Source: Alphaproteobacteria bacterium
Lineage (GTDB): Bacteria > Pseudomonadota > Alphaproteobacteria > Caulobacterales > Hyphomonadaceae
NCBI GenBank assembly: GCA_018222605.1
Contig: JAAEZZ010000005.1
Location: forward strand, 62,001 to 126,000
Direction: 5' to 3'
Length of the DNA stretch: 64,000 nucleotides
Shown here: piece after piece, positions 46,294 through 55,832 of the stretch
How positions within the stretch are numbered: position 1 is the stretch's first letter
Layout: every line of letters begins with the position of its first letter
The notes under the pieces: model-generated
The model's input: the letters and a program-made list of their open reading frames with translations, nothing else
What the model was told of the DNA's origin: nothing
Databases searched by the model: none
Position numbers and translations under genes: made by a program

Positions 46294-46877
46294 TTCCGCA
46301 AAATCTGATTGAAGGTCTGCGGCAACGCTATGGTGAGCCTCAACGTCATTACCACACCTGGAAACATATTGAGGCTTTGCTGGAACAGTATCAGCGCTGG
46401 GAGGAAGCATTCCACAGACCAGGCCCCGTTCTCTGGGCACTGTATTGGCACGATGCCATTTACGACCCTCGCGCAAAGGACAATGAAGAGTTGAGCGCGC
46501 AATTACTGGTGCAGGATGCAAGAGGGCATCTGTCGCCGGAAGGCATCCAGCTTGCAGCAAGGATCATTCGCGCAACGGCAGGGCACAAGGTGCCTGAGGG
46601 CATTGCGAATGAGGATGCTGAAGACCTCGCACTTTTTCTGGACCTGGACCTTTCCATCCTCGGCGCACGGAAAGAGGTTTATGACCATTATGAACAGGAC
46701 ATTCGGGCCGAATACGCTTTTGTTCCGTCAGACATGTACCGCGCAGGGCGTAGCGCACTTTTGAAAGACTTCCTTGGCCGTGACAGGCTTTACTTGACGC
46801 CGCAAGCCCATGCAGAGTGGGATCAAGCGGCCCGCGCCAATCTTGAGCGCGCAATCAGGGTGCTGGAGTTGGGGTAA
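46290..46877 (+). CDS. HD-domain hydrolase (COG4339 type)
   Basis: A 195-residue predicted metal-dependent phosphohydrolase. It has RHYHTWKHIEALL near residues 19-31 and ALYWHDAIYDPRAKDNEELSA with His54-Asp55. Overlaps the previous stop by four bases and shares one base with the next start, so it belongs to the pyrC run. Substrate is unknown; this family is not biochemically well defined. An earlier database name calls some members 'NMDA receptor-like', which is a mis-annotation. Confidence 0.86.
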   Translation: MIPQNLIEGLRQRYGEPQRHYHTWKHIEALLEQYQRWEEAFHRPGPVLWALYWHDAIYDPRAKDNEELSAQLLVQDARGHLSPEGIQLAARIIRATAGHKVPEGIANEDAEDLALFLDLDLSILGARKEVYDHYEQDIRAEYAFVPSDMYRAGRSALLKDFLGRDRLYLTPQAHAEWDQAARANLERAIRVLELG

Positions 46878-47662
46878 TGAAACATGAACGCAAGGGGCTG
46901 AACCGGCAGCTGTTCTGGTTGTATGAAGGCCACGGGAAATGGCCTTTCATTTTCCGGTGGGCGATGCTGATTTTTGATTTTCTCAGCATTGGTTACTTTC
47001 TTTGGGCCCCCTTCGAGCATCGTGACCGAACCCATGTCGCATTTGACTATGTGATCGGGTCAATCATTGCCCTGGACTGGCTGGCCAGGTTCTACATTGC
47101 CCGCCATCGCTGGAACTATGTTGTCCGCCCGATCAATATTGCGGACATGATCGTCGTGTTCACAATGTTCGCGCCACTGCTGGTCTCCAATTTTGCCTTC
47201 CTGCGCATCTTGCGGGCGGTACGGGCCATCCGGGCGTTTACCTTCGTCCGTCGCATCAAGGTGCTGACGCCTTTTTTCCAGCGCCATGAGCGCGTGATCG
47301 ACAAAGTGACCAATCTGGTCGTCTTCGTCTTCATCATGGCTGCGGTGGTCTATTCCACGCAGGTCGGCGTGAATGATGGCATTCATACCTATATTGACGC
47401 GCTCTATTTCACCGTCACCAGCCTGACGACGACCGGCTATGGCGATGTGCTGATGGTTGGAACGTTGGGGCGTGTGCTGTCCATCCTGATTATGGGGCTG
47501 GGCCTGACGCTCTTCCTGCAATTGCTGCGCGCGATTGTGGACCCGCGCGACAAGGTGGAACATGAGTGCGAAGAATGCGGCCTGACCTTGCACGAACGCG
47601 ACGCAATCCATTGCAAGCATTGCGGAGAAGTGATCCATATTCCGACGCGCGGCTTTGATTGA
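46877..47662 (+). CDS. Voltage-gated-type potassium channel with C-terminal zinc ribbon
   Basis: A 261-residue membrane protein. It has six transmembrane segments, an S4-like helix with Arg110, Arg113, Arg116 and Arg119 (FAFLRILRAVRAIRAF), the pore filter TTTGYGD (184-190) and an S6. The C-terminus is a four-Cys zinc ribbon (Cys231, Cys234, Cys246, Cys249: CEEC...CKHC). Potassium selectivity is inferred from GYGD. Its start shares one base with the HD gene stop, so it is in the pyrC run. The zinc ribbon beyond S6 may respond to metal or bind a partner. Confidence 0.9.
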   Translation: MKHERKGLNRQLFWLYEGHGKWPFIFRWAMLIFDFLSIGYFLWAPFEHRDRTHVAFDYVIGSIIALDWLARFYIARHRWNYVVRPINIADMIVVFTMFAPLLVSNFAFLRILRAVRAIRAFTFVRRIKVLTPFFQRHERVIDKVTNLVVFVFIMAAVVYSTQVGVNDGIHTYIDALYFTVTSLTTTGYGDVLMVGTLGRVLSILIMGLGLTLFLQLLRAIVDPRDKVEHECEECGLTLHERDAIHCKHCGEVIHIPTRGFD

Positions 47663-47699
47663 CGCGACAAGATAAAATCGGGGATGAAACGCTCACACC

Positions 47700-49574
47700 A
47701 TGGCTGACACGTCGGACATACCTTTTCGGCAAGTACCTTATCTGTCCCTGAAGCTGGAGGTGGACCGCCTGCCGGATGGGACAATCTATCTGAACAATGG
47801 CCAGCCCCTAAAGGCGTGCCCCCCGCACATGCTGGCACCGCTGGTGAAATGGGCCACCGAGCGGCCGGATACAGTCTGGCTGGCAGAGCGTGACCCGGAA
47901 AACCCCGCCGCCGAAGGCTGGAATACCGTCACCTATGAAGCGGGCCTCGCGTCCGTGCGCAGGCTGGCGCAGGGCTTCCTGGATGCTGGGGGTGGGCAGG
48001 ACGCGCCGCTGATGATCCTGTCGAAGAATTCCATCTCCAATGCGTTGATCATGTACGCCGCCATGTGGGCGGGCAGCCCGGCTGTACCGGTGACGCCAGC
48101 CTACGCTCTGCTCAGCGAAGATCTGGGACGGCTGAAATATATCGATGGCCTGACACAGCCGAAATTCATCTATGTCGAGGACGGCGTTGACTATCAGCGT
48201 GCGCTGGACGGGCTGGACCTGACCGGACGTATCGTCATCTATAGCGGCCGTGCGCCTGAGCGATGCGAGGCAGTGCGGTTTGAACAATTCATGCACGCTC
48301 CGACCGAGGCTGTGGACGCGGCCTATGACAGGCTGACGCCGGATACGGTCGCCAAATACATGATGACTTCCGGCTCCACGGGTGAGCCGAAGGCGGTGAT
48401 CAATCTGCAGGGCATGGTGGCCTCAAATGCACGGATGATACGCTCTGTCTGGGATGAAGACCGCCTCGATGAGCTTACCGGCGGCCCGCAGGTGATGTGC
48501 AATTTCCTGCCATGGAGCCACACCTACGGAGCCCACTCCATTCTGCATAACATGCTCGATTGGGGCGGTACGCTCTATATCGACCAGGGCGCGCCTACGC
48601 CTGCGCGCCTGCCGGAAATGCTTCGGAACCTGAAAGACGTTGCCACAACACAGCACACCACCGTGCCGGCGGCCTGGGCCGCCCTGGCGACGGAACTGGA
48701 ACGCGATGATGAACTGGCCAAGACGTTCTTCTCGCGTCTGATCTGCATGGCCTATGGCGGGGCATCTATGGGACAGGACATTTATGAGCGCATCCAGTCT
48801 GTGGCCGTGCGCATCACGGGCGAGCGCATTTCGCTGTCTGCAGGCTATGGCGCCACCGAAACGGCGCCGACGGCGTCCAATGTTCATTGGCCGAATGATC
48901 GGATGGGCCTGATCGGCCTGCCGCTGCCAGGCAACACGTTCAAGATGGTGCCCAATGCCGAGAAGATGGAACTGCGCGTCAAGGGCGTTAACGTGACGCC
49001 CGGCTATTTCCGCAATGCCGAAAAGACGGCGGAGGCCTTTGACGAAGAAGGCTTTTACAAGCTGGGCGACGCCGTGAAATTCGTGGACCCGGACAAGCCT
49101 GAGCGTGGGCTGGCCTTTGATGGCCGCACGGCGGAAGAGTTCAAGCTGGCAAATGGCACATGGGTGTCGGCGGGCACCGTGCGCGTACAGGCCGTTGCCG
49201 CGACGGGCGGGGCCCTGTCAGATGCAGTCGTCTGTGGGCTGAACAAGAATGATGTGCGCTTGCTGGGTTTTATCAACGAAGCCTGGTGCCAGCGGTTGGT
49301 CGGCAAAGAAATGCCGCTCAGTGATTTGATCAGGCATCCCGATGTAATTACAAAGATCCGCGAGGGGCTGAAGGTGCATAACAGGCACCATCCGAACGCG
49401 TCGGCGCGGATTGCCCGTATCCTGTTGCAGGCGGAACAACCCAGCGCGGATGACGGAGAGATTACCGAGAAGGGCTACATCAACCAGTCCCGTACGCAGG
49501 CCCTGCGGCAGGATCAGGTTGAATTGCTCTACGCAGAAGACAGCGCAGAGCAGGACACTCTCCTGATCCTGTAA
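47700..49574 (+). CDS. Feruloyl-CoA synthase-like acyl-CoA ligase
   Basis: A 624-residue adenylate-forming enzyme. It has the ATP motif YMMTSGSTGEPKAVI, YGATETAPTA, and a C-terminal catalytic Lys region DDGEITEKGYINQ. Opening IPFRQVPYLSLKLEVDRLPDGTIYL is typical of feruloyl-CoA synthases, which activate hydroxycinnamates for degradation. No ech or vdh lies beside it, so the substrate is not settled. The next gene, 46 bases downstream, encodes a ThDP enzyme and is probably in the same operon. Confidence 0.88.
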   Translation: MADTSDIPFRQVPYLSLKLEVDRLPDGTIYLNNGQPLKACPPHMLAPLVKWATERPDTVWLAERDPENPAAEGWNTVTYEAGLASVRRLAQGFLDAGGGQDAPLMILSKNSISNALIMYAAMWAGSPAVPVTPAYALLSEDLGRLKYIDGLTQPKFIYVEDGVDYQRALDGLDLTGRIVIYSGRAPERCEAVRFEQFMHAPTEAVDAAYDRLTPDTVAKYMMTSGSTGEPKAVINLQGMVASNARMIRSVWDEDRLDELTGGPQVMCNFLPWSHTYGAHSILHNMLDWGGTLYIDQGAPTPARLPEMLRNLKDVATTQHTTVPAAWAALATELERDDELAKTFFSRLICMAYGGASMGQDIYERIQSVAVRITGERISLSAGYGATETAPTASNVHWPNDRMGLIGLPLPGNTFKMVPNAEKMELRVKGVNVTPGYFRNAEKTAEAFDEEGFYKLGDAVKFVDPDKPERGLAFDGRTAEEFKLANGTWVSAGTVRVQAVAATGGALSDAVVCGLNKNDVRLLGFINEAWCQRLVGKEMPLSDLIRHPDVITKIREGLKVHNRHHPNASARIARILLQAEQPSADDGEITEKGYINQSRTQALRQDQVELLYAEDSAEQDTLLIL

Positions 49575-49620
49575 GCGACATAACACAGACTCAAGAACCA
49601 GATATTTCAGAGGGACCCCT

Positions 49621-51192
49621 ATGACCGACCAACCCATTCAGAAGATGACCGGAGCCGAGGCGCTCGTTTCCACACTGGCAGATCATGGTGTGAAAGCCTG
49701 TTTCGCCAATCCCGGTACATCCGAGATGCACCTTGTGACCGCGCTGGACCATGAGCCGCGTATCAAGTCCGTGCTCTGCCTGTTTGAGGGCGTGGCTACT
49801 GGCGCAGCGGATGGTCATGCGCGCGTCACGGGCGACCCGGCCATGACGTTGCTACACCTTGGCGCAGGGTATCTGAATGGCGGGGCAAACATCCATAATG
49901 CGCGTCGTGCCTGGACGCCGATGATCAATGTGATCGGCGATCATGCTGTGCCTCACCAGCGCTATGATGCACCGCTGACCTCTGACATTATCGGTATGGC
50001 TGGGCCGAACTCCAACTGGATCAAATCGGCTGACAAGGTCAGTACGGCTGGCGAAATGGCCGCTGAGGCATGGGAGGCAAGCTTTGGCCCGGTGCCGGGG
50101 CCTGTGTCTCTAGTCCTTCCTGCAGACACGGCCTGGCTGGAAGGCGGCAAACCCGGCAAGGCGCGCGTGCGTCCTACGCTACGCAAGCCTGATGACGCCC
50201 GCATGGAAGCGGCTGCAGCCGCTGTGAAGTCCGCCAGCAAGCCTGTCATCATCATCAGTGGCACAGCACTGACAGAGGCTGGCATCGCGCAGGCTGCCCG
50301 TGTGAAAGCAGCAGGTGTGCGTGTGCTGACGGATACCTTCTTTGCGCGCCAGGCGCGTGGCGCAGGCCGGTTCATTCCAGACCGGATGCAATACTTTGCC
50401 GAAGGGGCGATGACAGATCTTGAAGGCTCAGATCTGATGCTGATTGCTGGTACGCAGGTGCCAGTCGCCTTCTTCTCGTATCCGGGCAAGCCCAGTGTAC
50501 TCGTGCCGGAAGGCTGTACTCCCATGATGCTTGGCGGTCCCGAATCCGATAGCGCCGCTATTCTGGAGGCCCTTGCCGATGCCCTCGGCGCGAAGGAAGC
50601 GGCCGATGTCGCGGCTCTGGAAATGCCGGGTCTGCCGTCTGGAGACTTGAATGCGATGACCGTTGCGGCCTCCATCGTGCGGCACATGCCGGAAGGCACC
50701 TTCGTCTCTGATGATGGCGTGTCAAATGGTCTGCCATGCTTTCTGATGACCCAGCGCGCTCGGCCGCATGAATGGATGATGCTGACCGGCGGTGCGATCG
50801 GGCAGGGCATGCCGCTAGCCCTCGGCGCGTCTCTGGCTGCACCTGATCGCAAGACGCTGTGCATCTCTGGCGATGGTGCAGGCATGTACACCAATCAGGC
50901 GCTGTGGAGCATGGCGCGAGAGGGCGCGAATGTCGTGAATGTTGTCTTCGTGAACCACTCCTACCGTATCCTGAATATTGAGATGGCTCGAACAGGTGCT
51001 GGCAATCCAGGGCCGGTGGCGCAAGATCTGCTTGGCCTTGGCCATCCGGAAATCGATTGGGTGAAACTGTCGGAAGCGCAAGGCGTTCCAGCTGTTAATG
51101 CAACCAATGCGGAAGAGTTTGATGCCGCGCTGGAGCGTGCCTTTGCGGCAGACGGGCCCCAGCTGATCGCAGCGCACGTTCCTGCACGATAA
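49621..51192 (+). CDS. Thiamine-diphosphate enzyme (acetolactate synthase / benzoylformate decarboxylase type)
   Basis: A 523-residue ThDP-dependent protein. It has the N-terminal FANPGTSEMHLVTALDHEPRI and catalytic Glu in LFEGVATGAADG, and the ThDP motif GDGAGMYTNQALWSMAREGANVVNVVFVNHSYRILN (GDG to N). It belongs to the COG0028 superfamily, but the substrate is not clear: it could be a decarboxylase, ligase or acetolactate synthase. Pairing with a feruloyl-CoA-like ligase suggests aromatic or side-chain metabolism. Inference. Confidence 0.85.
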   Translation: MTDQPIQKMTGAEALVSTLADHGVKACFANPGTSEMHLVTALDHEPRIKSVLCLFEGVATGAADGHARVTGDPAMTLLHLGAGYLNGGANIHNARRAWTPMINVIGDHAVPHQRYDAPLTSDIIGMAGPNSNWIKSADKVSTAGEMAAEAWEASFGPVPGPVSLVLPADTAWLEGGKPGKARVRPTLRKPDDARMEAAAAAVKSASKPVIIISGTALTEAGIAQAARVKAAGVRVLTDTFFARQARGAGRFIPDRMQYFAEGAMTDLEGSDLMLIAGTQVPVAFFSYPGKPSVLVPEGCTPMMLGGPESDSAAILEALADALGAKEAADVAALEMPGLPSGDLNAMTVAASIVRHMPEGTFVSDDGVSNGLPCFLMTQRARPHEWMMLTGGAIGQGMPLALGASLAAPDRKTLCISGDGAGMYTNQALWSMAREGANVVNVVFVNHSYRILNIEMARTGAGNPGPVAQDLLGLGHPEIDWVKLSEAQGVPAVNATNAEEFDAALERAFAADGPQLIAAHVPAR

Positions 51193-51224
51193 GTCTGGCC
51201 TGCAAGACAAGTGTGGCGGTCGGG

Positions 51225-53249
51225 TTATTCCCGCCCGCGCTTCAGGTCTTCTTCGATCTGGATTTCAACCGGCTCGCCCAGCAGGCGCTGACGGTAGACC
51301 TGCGTATTCTCCAGAACCCGTTGCACATAGTTGCGTGTCTCAGAGAATGGAATGAACTCGACCCAGTCGATCGGATCGACTTGCCCCGTGCGCGGATCAC
51401 CATAATCCTCTGCCCATTGGCGCGGACGTGACGGCCCGGCATTATAGGCCGCCGCCGTCATGATGTAGCTGCCATTGAAGCGCGACAGCAATGTGTCGAG
51501 GTGCTGGCCGCCAAGTGTCATGTTGTAGCCAGGGTCGTCTGTCAGCCAGGATTTACGGTAAGGCAGCCCGCTCATTTTTGCCTCGCGTGAGGCAGTGGCC
51601 GGCATAAACTGCATCAGGCCGCGTGCGCCGACATGGCTGATCGCGTTCGGGTTCATTTCGCTTTCCTGACGCGACAGGGCCAGCATCAGTGGGCGTTCCA
51701 CCTGCGGCTCCTTCAGCAGCGGATAGGCCACCACAGGATAGGCTGCATCTGTCGCGACGATGCCCTTGGCAAGGCCTGCTTTTGCTCCGCGCACGCCGAC
51801 ATCCGGCACCTGATATTCTGTCGCCAGACGCGCCAGCAGCAGATAGTCGGCCTCACTCGTCAGCAAGTCGTCCAGATGATAAGCGAATTGACGGAACAGT
51901 CGGTCTTCTCCGGCCTCCCCCAGCAGGCGCAGCGCCCGCACCATGGGGCGGCTTTCAAAGGCCTCGATCTGTTCCGGCGTCGGGTCGACAGACTTTACGA
52001 AGTCCAATTTCTTGTCGCCGAGGCGTTCGGCTGCCAGCTGTCCATAATAAGTGAATTTGTGCTCGGCTGCAGCGCTGTAGCTCGTGCGGGCATTCGCCGT
52101 GTCGCCTAAAGCGTCCTTGGCGCGGCCAGCCCAATATTTGCCGCGGGCCAGGCTGATCGGTGTCGAGACGCCATCTGACATGGTTTCAAAATGCCGCAGA
52201 CTGCGGTCGGCATCATTGGTCAGGCGCAGCGCGATCCAGCCGGAGACCCATTCCGCCTCGGCAAAGTCTGCGCCGGACTCCATGCCGTGCGGCGCGGCCA
52301 GTTGATAGGCGCGCGTCCAGTTGCCGTCCTTCAGGTCTGTCCGGATGGCAATATTGCGCTCGTCCCAGAGGCGCGAGCGCCCGGCTTCGGGCACGTCATT
52401 GCCATCAATTCCGGTCAGCAGCGGCGTTGCCAGATCCTGATTGCGCAGCTTCTGGCGTCGCCATTTGGCGCGCTCGTAAAGGAGGCCGGGATTGTCCTGC
52501 AGATGCGCGGGCACCGCATTGACCAGTGCGTCCACATTGCGGGAGCGGGCGGCCAGGCCGATGCGGGCATCCACCAGTTTCTGGTAATCAGCCGTGAGTA
52601 AGTATTTCAGTTTCGAGGCCGATGTGCGCTGATTGGTCCAGAGCAGGAACTCGACGCGTGCCCGATGGTCCTCCTGGGTCAGCTGATTGCCATAATCAGC
52701 CAGAACCTTGCGTTCCGTATCGCGGTCCATCGAATTGTTGTGCCAGGCATCGCGGATTGTTTCGAAGGCTTTGCCGGGTTCTCCAATGGCTTTCCAGCTT
52801 TCGGCCAGCGCGACCTTGCCAGCGCCGGTTATCGGGCCCGATTTGGTCAGCCAGTCGATACGTTCCTTGTGGCTGTAATTGGACTCGCCGATAATCTCTT
52901 CCGCGCGGCGCTGCATGGCAGAGGTTCGCGGCCAGTCATTCAGCTTTTCCAGCGCAAACGAGATTTCCGAGAAATTCATGCCCGGAACGCCCTGGCTGGC
53001 GCGGACCCACATAATGAGGTTGCGCACATCCGGATCAGAGGTCTGGGACTGCAAACGGGCCACTGTGGGCCAGTCATAACTACCTGCAGCTTTCAGCGCC
53101 TTGTGCAGGATTTCCGCATTTTTGGCGTCTGTCACCTGGGATTGATAGGTGCGCGCAGGTTTCAGGCTCGGCGTTTCAGGTACGCCCGCAGCAGCAGCGC
53201 CCTGCGCCAGCACGGCAATTGAGGCAAGAATGGCAAGGGGTCGCATCAT
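51225..53249 (-). CDS. slt: Soluble lytic murein transglycosylase
   Basis: A 674-residue periplasmic enzyme that cleaves peptidoglycan glycan strands. After a signal peptide ([21 protein letters not shown]) comes a long alpha-superhelical U-domain and, from about residue 505, the catalytic SLT domain. The catalytic Glu is in [23 protein letters not shown], followed by [26 protein letters not shown] and [13 protein letters not shown]. Full length. Divergent from dapA with an inverted repeat at 53278-53301 between them. Confidence 0.94.
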   Translation of the reverse strand: MMRPLAILASIAVLAQGAAAAGVPETPSLKPARTYQSQVTDAKNAEILHKALKAAGSYDWPTVARLQSQTSDPDVRNLIMWVRASQGVPGMNFSEISFALEKLNDWPRTSAMQRRAEEIIGESNYSHKERIDWLTKSGPITGAGKVALAESWKAIGEPGKAFETIRDAWHNNSMDRDTERKVLADYGNQLTQEDHRARVEFLLWTNQRTSASKLKYLLTADYQKLVDARIGLAARSRNVDALVNAVPAHLQDNPGLLYERAKWRRQKLRNQDLATPLLTGIDGNDVPEAGRSRLWDERNIAIRTDLKDGNWTRAYQLAAPHGMESGADFAEAEWVSGWIALRLTNDADRSLRHFETMSDGVSTPISLARGKYWAGRAKDALGDTANARTSYSAAAEHKFTYYGQLAAERLGDKKLDFVKSVDPTPEQIEAFESRPMVRALRLLGEAGEDRLFRQFAYHLDDLLTSEADYLLLARLATEYQVPDVGVRGAKAGLAKGIVATDAAYPVVAYPLLKEPQVERPLMLALSRQESEMNPNAISHVGARGLMQFMPATASREAKMSGLPYRKSWLTDDPGYNMTLGGQHLDTLLSRFNGSYIMTAAAYNAGPSRPRQWAEDYGDPRTGQVDPIDWVEFIPFSETRNYVQRVLENTQVYRQRLLGEPVEIQIEEDLKRGRE

Positions 53250-53277
53250 GTTACAGCTCAGCGGAGTTTATTTCTTG

Positions 53278-53301
53278 GCCAAAGCGTGAGAAGGCTTTGG
53301 C
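53278..53301. repeat. Perfect 8-bp inverted repeat in the slt-dapA gap
   Basis: GCCAAAGC (53278-53285), GTGAGAAG, GCTTTGGC (53294-53301). Lies 51 bases upstream of the dapA ATG and 30 from slt. It could be an operator or a hairpin in one of the leaders. Confidence 0.6.
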
Positions 53302-53351
53302 GGTTTATATTCGAACAAAACAAACAACACCTGAATCGCGGCAAATTTACG

Positions 53352-54233
53352 ATGTTTCATGGCTCAATCCCAGCTCTCGTCACTCCTTTCAGAAATGGTG
53401 CCGTTGACCGGGACGCTTTCGCCGCGCTGGTAGAACGCCAGATTGCGGGCGGTTCCAGTGCGCTCGTCCCCGTCGGAACCACAGGCGAGACGTCCACACT
53501 GTCCACCCAAGAACATAAAGATGTCGTAACGCTTTGTGTTGAAATTACCAAAGGCCGCGTGCCCGTCATCGCCGGGGCCGGGGCCAACGCAACAGATGAG
53601 GCGATCGAGCTGGTCGAGCACGCCAAGGCGGTCGGCGCCGATGCAGCACTTGTTGTTTGCCCTTATTACAACAATCCCAATCAGGACGGGCTGATCGCCC
53701 ATTTCAAGGCGATCAATGACGCAGTTGCCCTGCCGATTCTGCTCTATAATGTGCCCGGTCGTACCGTTGTAGACCTTCAGCCTGCCGCTGTGGCCCAATT
53801 GGCGCAATTGCCGAACATTGTCGGCATCAAGGATGCGACAGGCGATCTCGCCCGGGTCAGCCAGCATGCTGCCGCCATTCCGGAAGGCACACAGTTCGTA
53901 CAATTGTCGGGCGATGACCCGAGCGCGCTCGGCTTTCTCGCCATGGGCGGCATGGGCTGCATCTCGGTTACGGCCAATGTTATGCCGGATGCCTGCGCCG
54001 CAATGCACACTGCTTTCCATGCTGGAAATCTGGATGAGGCCCGTGCGATTGAGCACAAGCTGATCCGCCTGCACAAGGCAATGTTCTGCTCGCCATCGCC
54101 CGGCCCTGCGAAATATGCTCTCTCCAGGCTTGGCCTGTGCACCGATGAGGTGCGGCTGCCGATTACGCCGCCCAGTGCAGAAAAACGAGCGGAAATTGAT
54201 CAGGCCATGGCAAGTGCGGGCCTGAGCGCCTAA
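53352..54233 (+). CDS. dapA: 4-hydroxy-tetrahydrodipicolinate synthase
   Basis: Condenses pyruvate and aspartate semialdehyde, the first committed step of lysine/diaminopimelate synthesis. The 293-residue protein has [11 protein letters not shown], Tyr132 in LLYNVPGRT and Schiff-base Lys160 in [10 protein letters not shown]. The start [13 protein letters not shown] is at 53352; a longer in-frame reading from 53286 lacks support. smpB follows after nine bases. Probably a dapA-smpB operon. Confidence 0.97.
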   Translation: MFHGSIPALVTPFRNGAVDRDAFAALVERQIAGGSSALVPVGTTGETSTLSTQEHKDVVTLCVEITKGRVPVIAGAGANATDEAIELVEHAKAVGADAALVVCPYYNNPNQDGLIAHFKAINDAVALPILLYNVPGRTVVDLQPAAVAQLAQLPNIVGIKDATGDLARVSQHAAAIPEGTQFVQLSGDDPSALGFLAMGGMGCISVTANVMPDACAAMHTAFHAGNLDEARAIEHKLIRLHKAMFCSPSPGPAKYALSRLGLCTDEVRLPITPPSAEKRAEIDQAMASAGLSA

Positions 54234-54242
54234 ATCAGGTCC

Positions 54243-54722
54243 ATGTCAAAGAAGAACCAGGCAAAAGGCCGCTCGGATGGGCTGGTCGCGGAAAACCGCC
54301 GCTCCCGCCGCGATTACGCGGTTGAGGATACGCTGGAGGCTGGCATCATGCTGGTCGGCTCTGAGGTAAAGTCCCTGCGTGAGGGCAAGGCCAACATTGC
54401 CGAAGCCTATGTCAGCCCGGAAGATGGCGGCCTCTATCTGATCAATGCGGATATACCGATCTATAATGCGGCGAACCGCTTCAACCATGAGCCGAAGCGC
54501 AAGCGGAAGCTGCTCGTCTCCAAACGGGAACTGGCGAAGCTGACCCAGGGCGTTGATCGCGCGGGCCGTACAATTGTGCCTCTGAAGCTCTATTTCAATG
54601 AACGCGGCCTTGCGAAACTTCTCATCGGTCTCGCCACAGGTCGCAAGAGCCATGATAAGCGCGACGTAGAAGCCAAGCGTGACTGGCAGCGCCAAAAGGC
54701 GCGTATCCTGAAGGAAAGCTAG
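54243..54722 (+). CDS. smpB: SsrA-binding protein
   Basis: Binds tmRNA and delivers it to stalled ribosomes. The 159-residue protein shows the SmpB pattern: [61 protein letters not shown] and a basic C-terminal tail ([24 protein letters not shown]). Follows dapA by nine bases. tmRNA itself is not in this window. Confidence 0.97.
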   Translation: MSKKNQAKGRSDGLVAENRRSRRDYAVEDTLEAGIMLVGSEVKSLREGKANIAEAYVSPEDGGLYLINADIPIYNAANRFNHEPKRKRKLLVSKRELAKLTQGVDRAGRTIVPLKLYFNERGLAKLLIGLATGRKSHDKRDVEAKRDWQRQKARILKES

Positions 54723-54728
54723 CCGCGT

Positions 54729-55142
54729 CTAGAACAGCTGCCGCATGGGCTGGCACTGTGCGTCAAGGCGGTGGGTCCAGATCTGGCTGGCATTGTACAG
54801 GCGCACCAGGCTTATCGTGCCATCCAGCCTGTTTACGGACCCGCTCAGGAATTCTTCGTCTTCCGGCAGCTGGCCTGTCAGTGCGAATGCGTACTCGCTG
54901 GGTGAGGCGTCATAGATTTCGTACAGGCCATCAAACACTGACGCACCGCTGATCTCTACAGTTCCGTCTGACAGGATTACGGCAAAGCGGGGGACGTATA
55001 TCTCTTCGTCTCCTGTCTCTTCCGACATGAATACGCCATCGCACATCATGTCTGTAGACGGGACTTCCTGAGCTTGCGCGCTGTTACAGGCAAGGGCGCC
55101 AAGAAGGGGTGCGATGACAAGAGAGCTGCCGGAAACCTTCAC
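54729..55142 (-). CDS. Exported hypothetical protein
   Basis: A 137-residue protein with a signal peptide that ends near NSAQAQE (Cys19 is also possible as a lipid site). The mature part is acidic with PRFAVILSDGTVEISGASVFDGLYEI and a C-terminal LDAQCQPMRQ. Starts with GTG at 55142 after GGGG, four bases after the UDG stop; so it may be co-transcribed with UDG. I do not recognise the family. Confidence 0.65.
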   Translation of the reverse strand: MKVSGSSLVIAPLLGALACNSAQAQEVPSTDMMCDGVFMSEETGDEEIYVPRFAVILSDGTVEISGASVFDGLYEIYDASPSEYAFALTGQLPEDEEFLSGSVNRLDGTISLVRLYNASQIWTHRLDAQCQPMRQLF

Positions 55143-55146
55143 GCGC

Positions 55147-55800
55147 TTACCCCGTTACCTTTTTTGCCATCGCGAATACGTCTTCGAACATCTCTGCCGT
55201 CAGGCGGCCGGTGTTCGTATTGTAGCGGCTGCAGTGGTAGGATGAGATCAGTGCCACCTTGCGGCCGTCAATCTCCACATTGTAATGTGTTCCGTGCCCG
55301 AACGGATAATCCTTGAGTTTCAGGCCCAGCGTTCGCACGGTCGAATCGTGGGAGATCTTGCCAAGGCAGATCATCGCTTTCAGTTTGGGCAGGGCATCAA
55401 TGCGGGCGGTCAGGAACTGGCGGCACTGATTGATCTCGGCGCCGACCGGCTTGTTCTGCGGCGGGACACAGCGCACGGCATTGGTAATCATTGCACGTTT
55501 CAGTTTCAGCCCGTCATCCGGGCGCGCATCGAACTTGCCCGTCGAAAATCCGAACTTGTCGATTGTCGCATACAGCAGGTCACCGGCCCAGTCGCCTGTG
55601 AAGGGCCGGCCTGTGCGGTTCGCTCCGGTCACACCCGGGGCAAGGCCGATGATCAGCAGCTCCGCCGTCTCCGGCCCGAAGCTCGGCACGGCGCCATTGA
55701 ACCAGTCCGGATGTTTCTCTGCCACTTCTTCCCGATACGCGACAAGGCGCGGGCAAAGAGGGCAGTCGGCAGGGGCTTCGGGAGGGATCATATTCGTCAT
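55147..55800 (-). CDS. Uracil-DNA glycosylase, family 5 (UdgB type)
   Basis: A 217-residue iron-sulfur DNA glycosylase. Four Cys (CPLC near the start, NAVRCVPP, NQCRQFL) fit the [4Fe-4S] site. The active-site region is GLAPGVTGANRTGRPFTGD, motif III HCSRYNTNTGRLT. These residues and the lack of the polar acid in motif I point to family 5, which acts on uracil and other deaminated bases. Length normal. Function from family. Confidence 0.9.
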   Translation of the reverse strand: MTNMIPPEAPADCPLCPRLVAYREEVAEKHPDWFNGAVPSFGPETAELLIIGLAPGVTGANRTGRPFTGDWAGDLLYATIDKFGFSTGKFDARPDDGLKLKRAMITNAVRCVPPQNKPVGAEINQCRQFLTARIDALPKLKAMICLGKISHDSTVRTLGLKLKDYPFGHGTHYNVEIDGRKVALISSYHCSRYNTNTGRLTAEMFEDVFAMAKKVTG

Positions 55801-55832
55801 ATGCCCTCCCTAACCGGCGTTGCTTTCACTGC

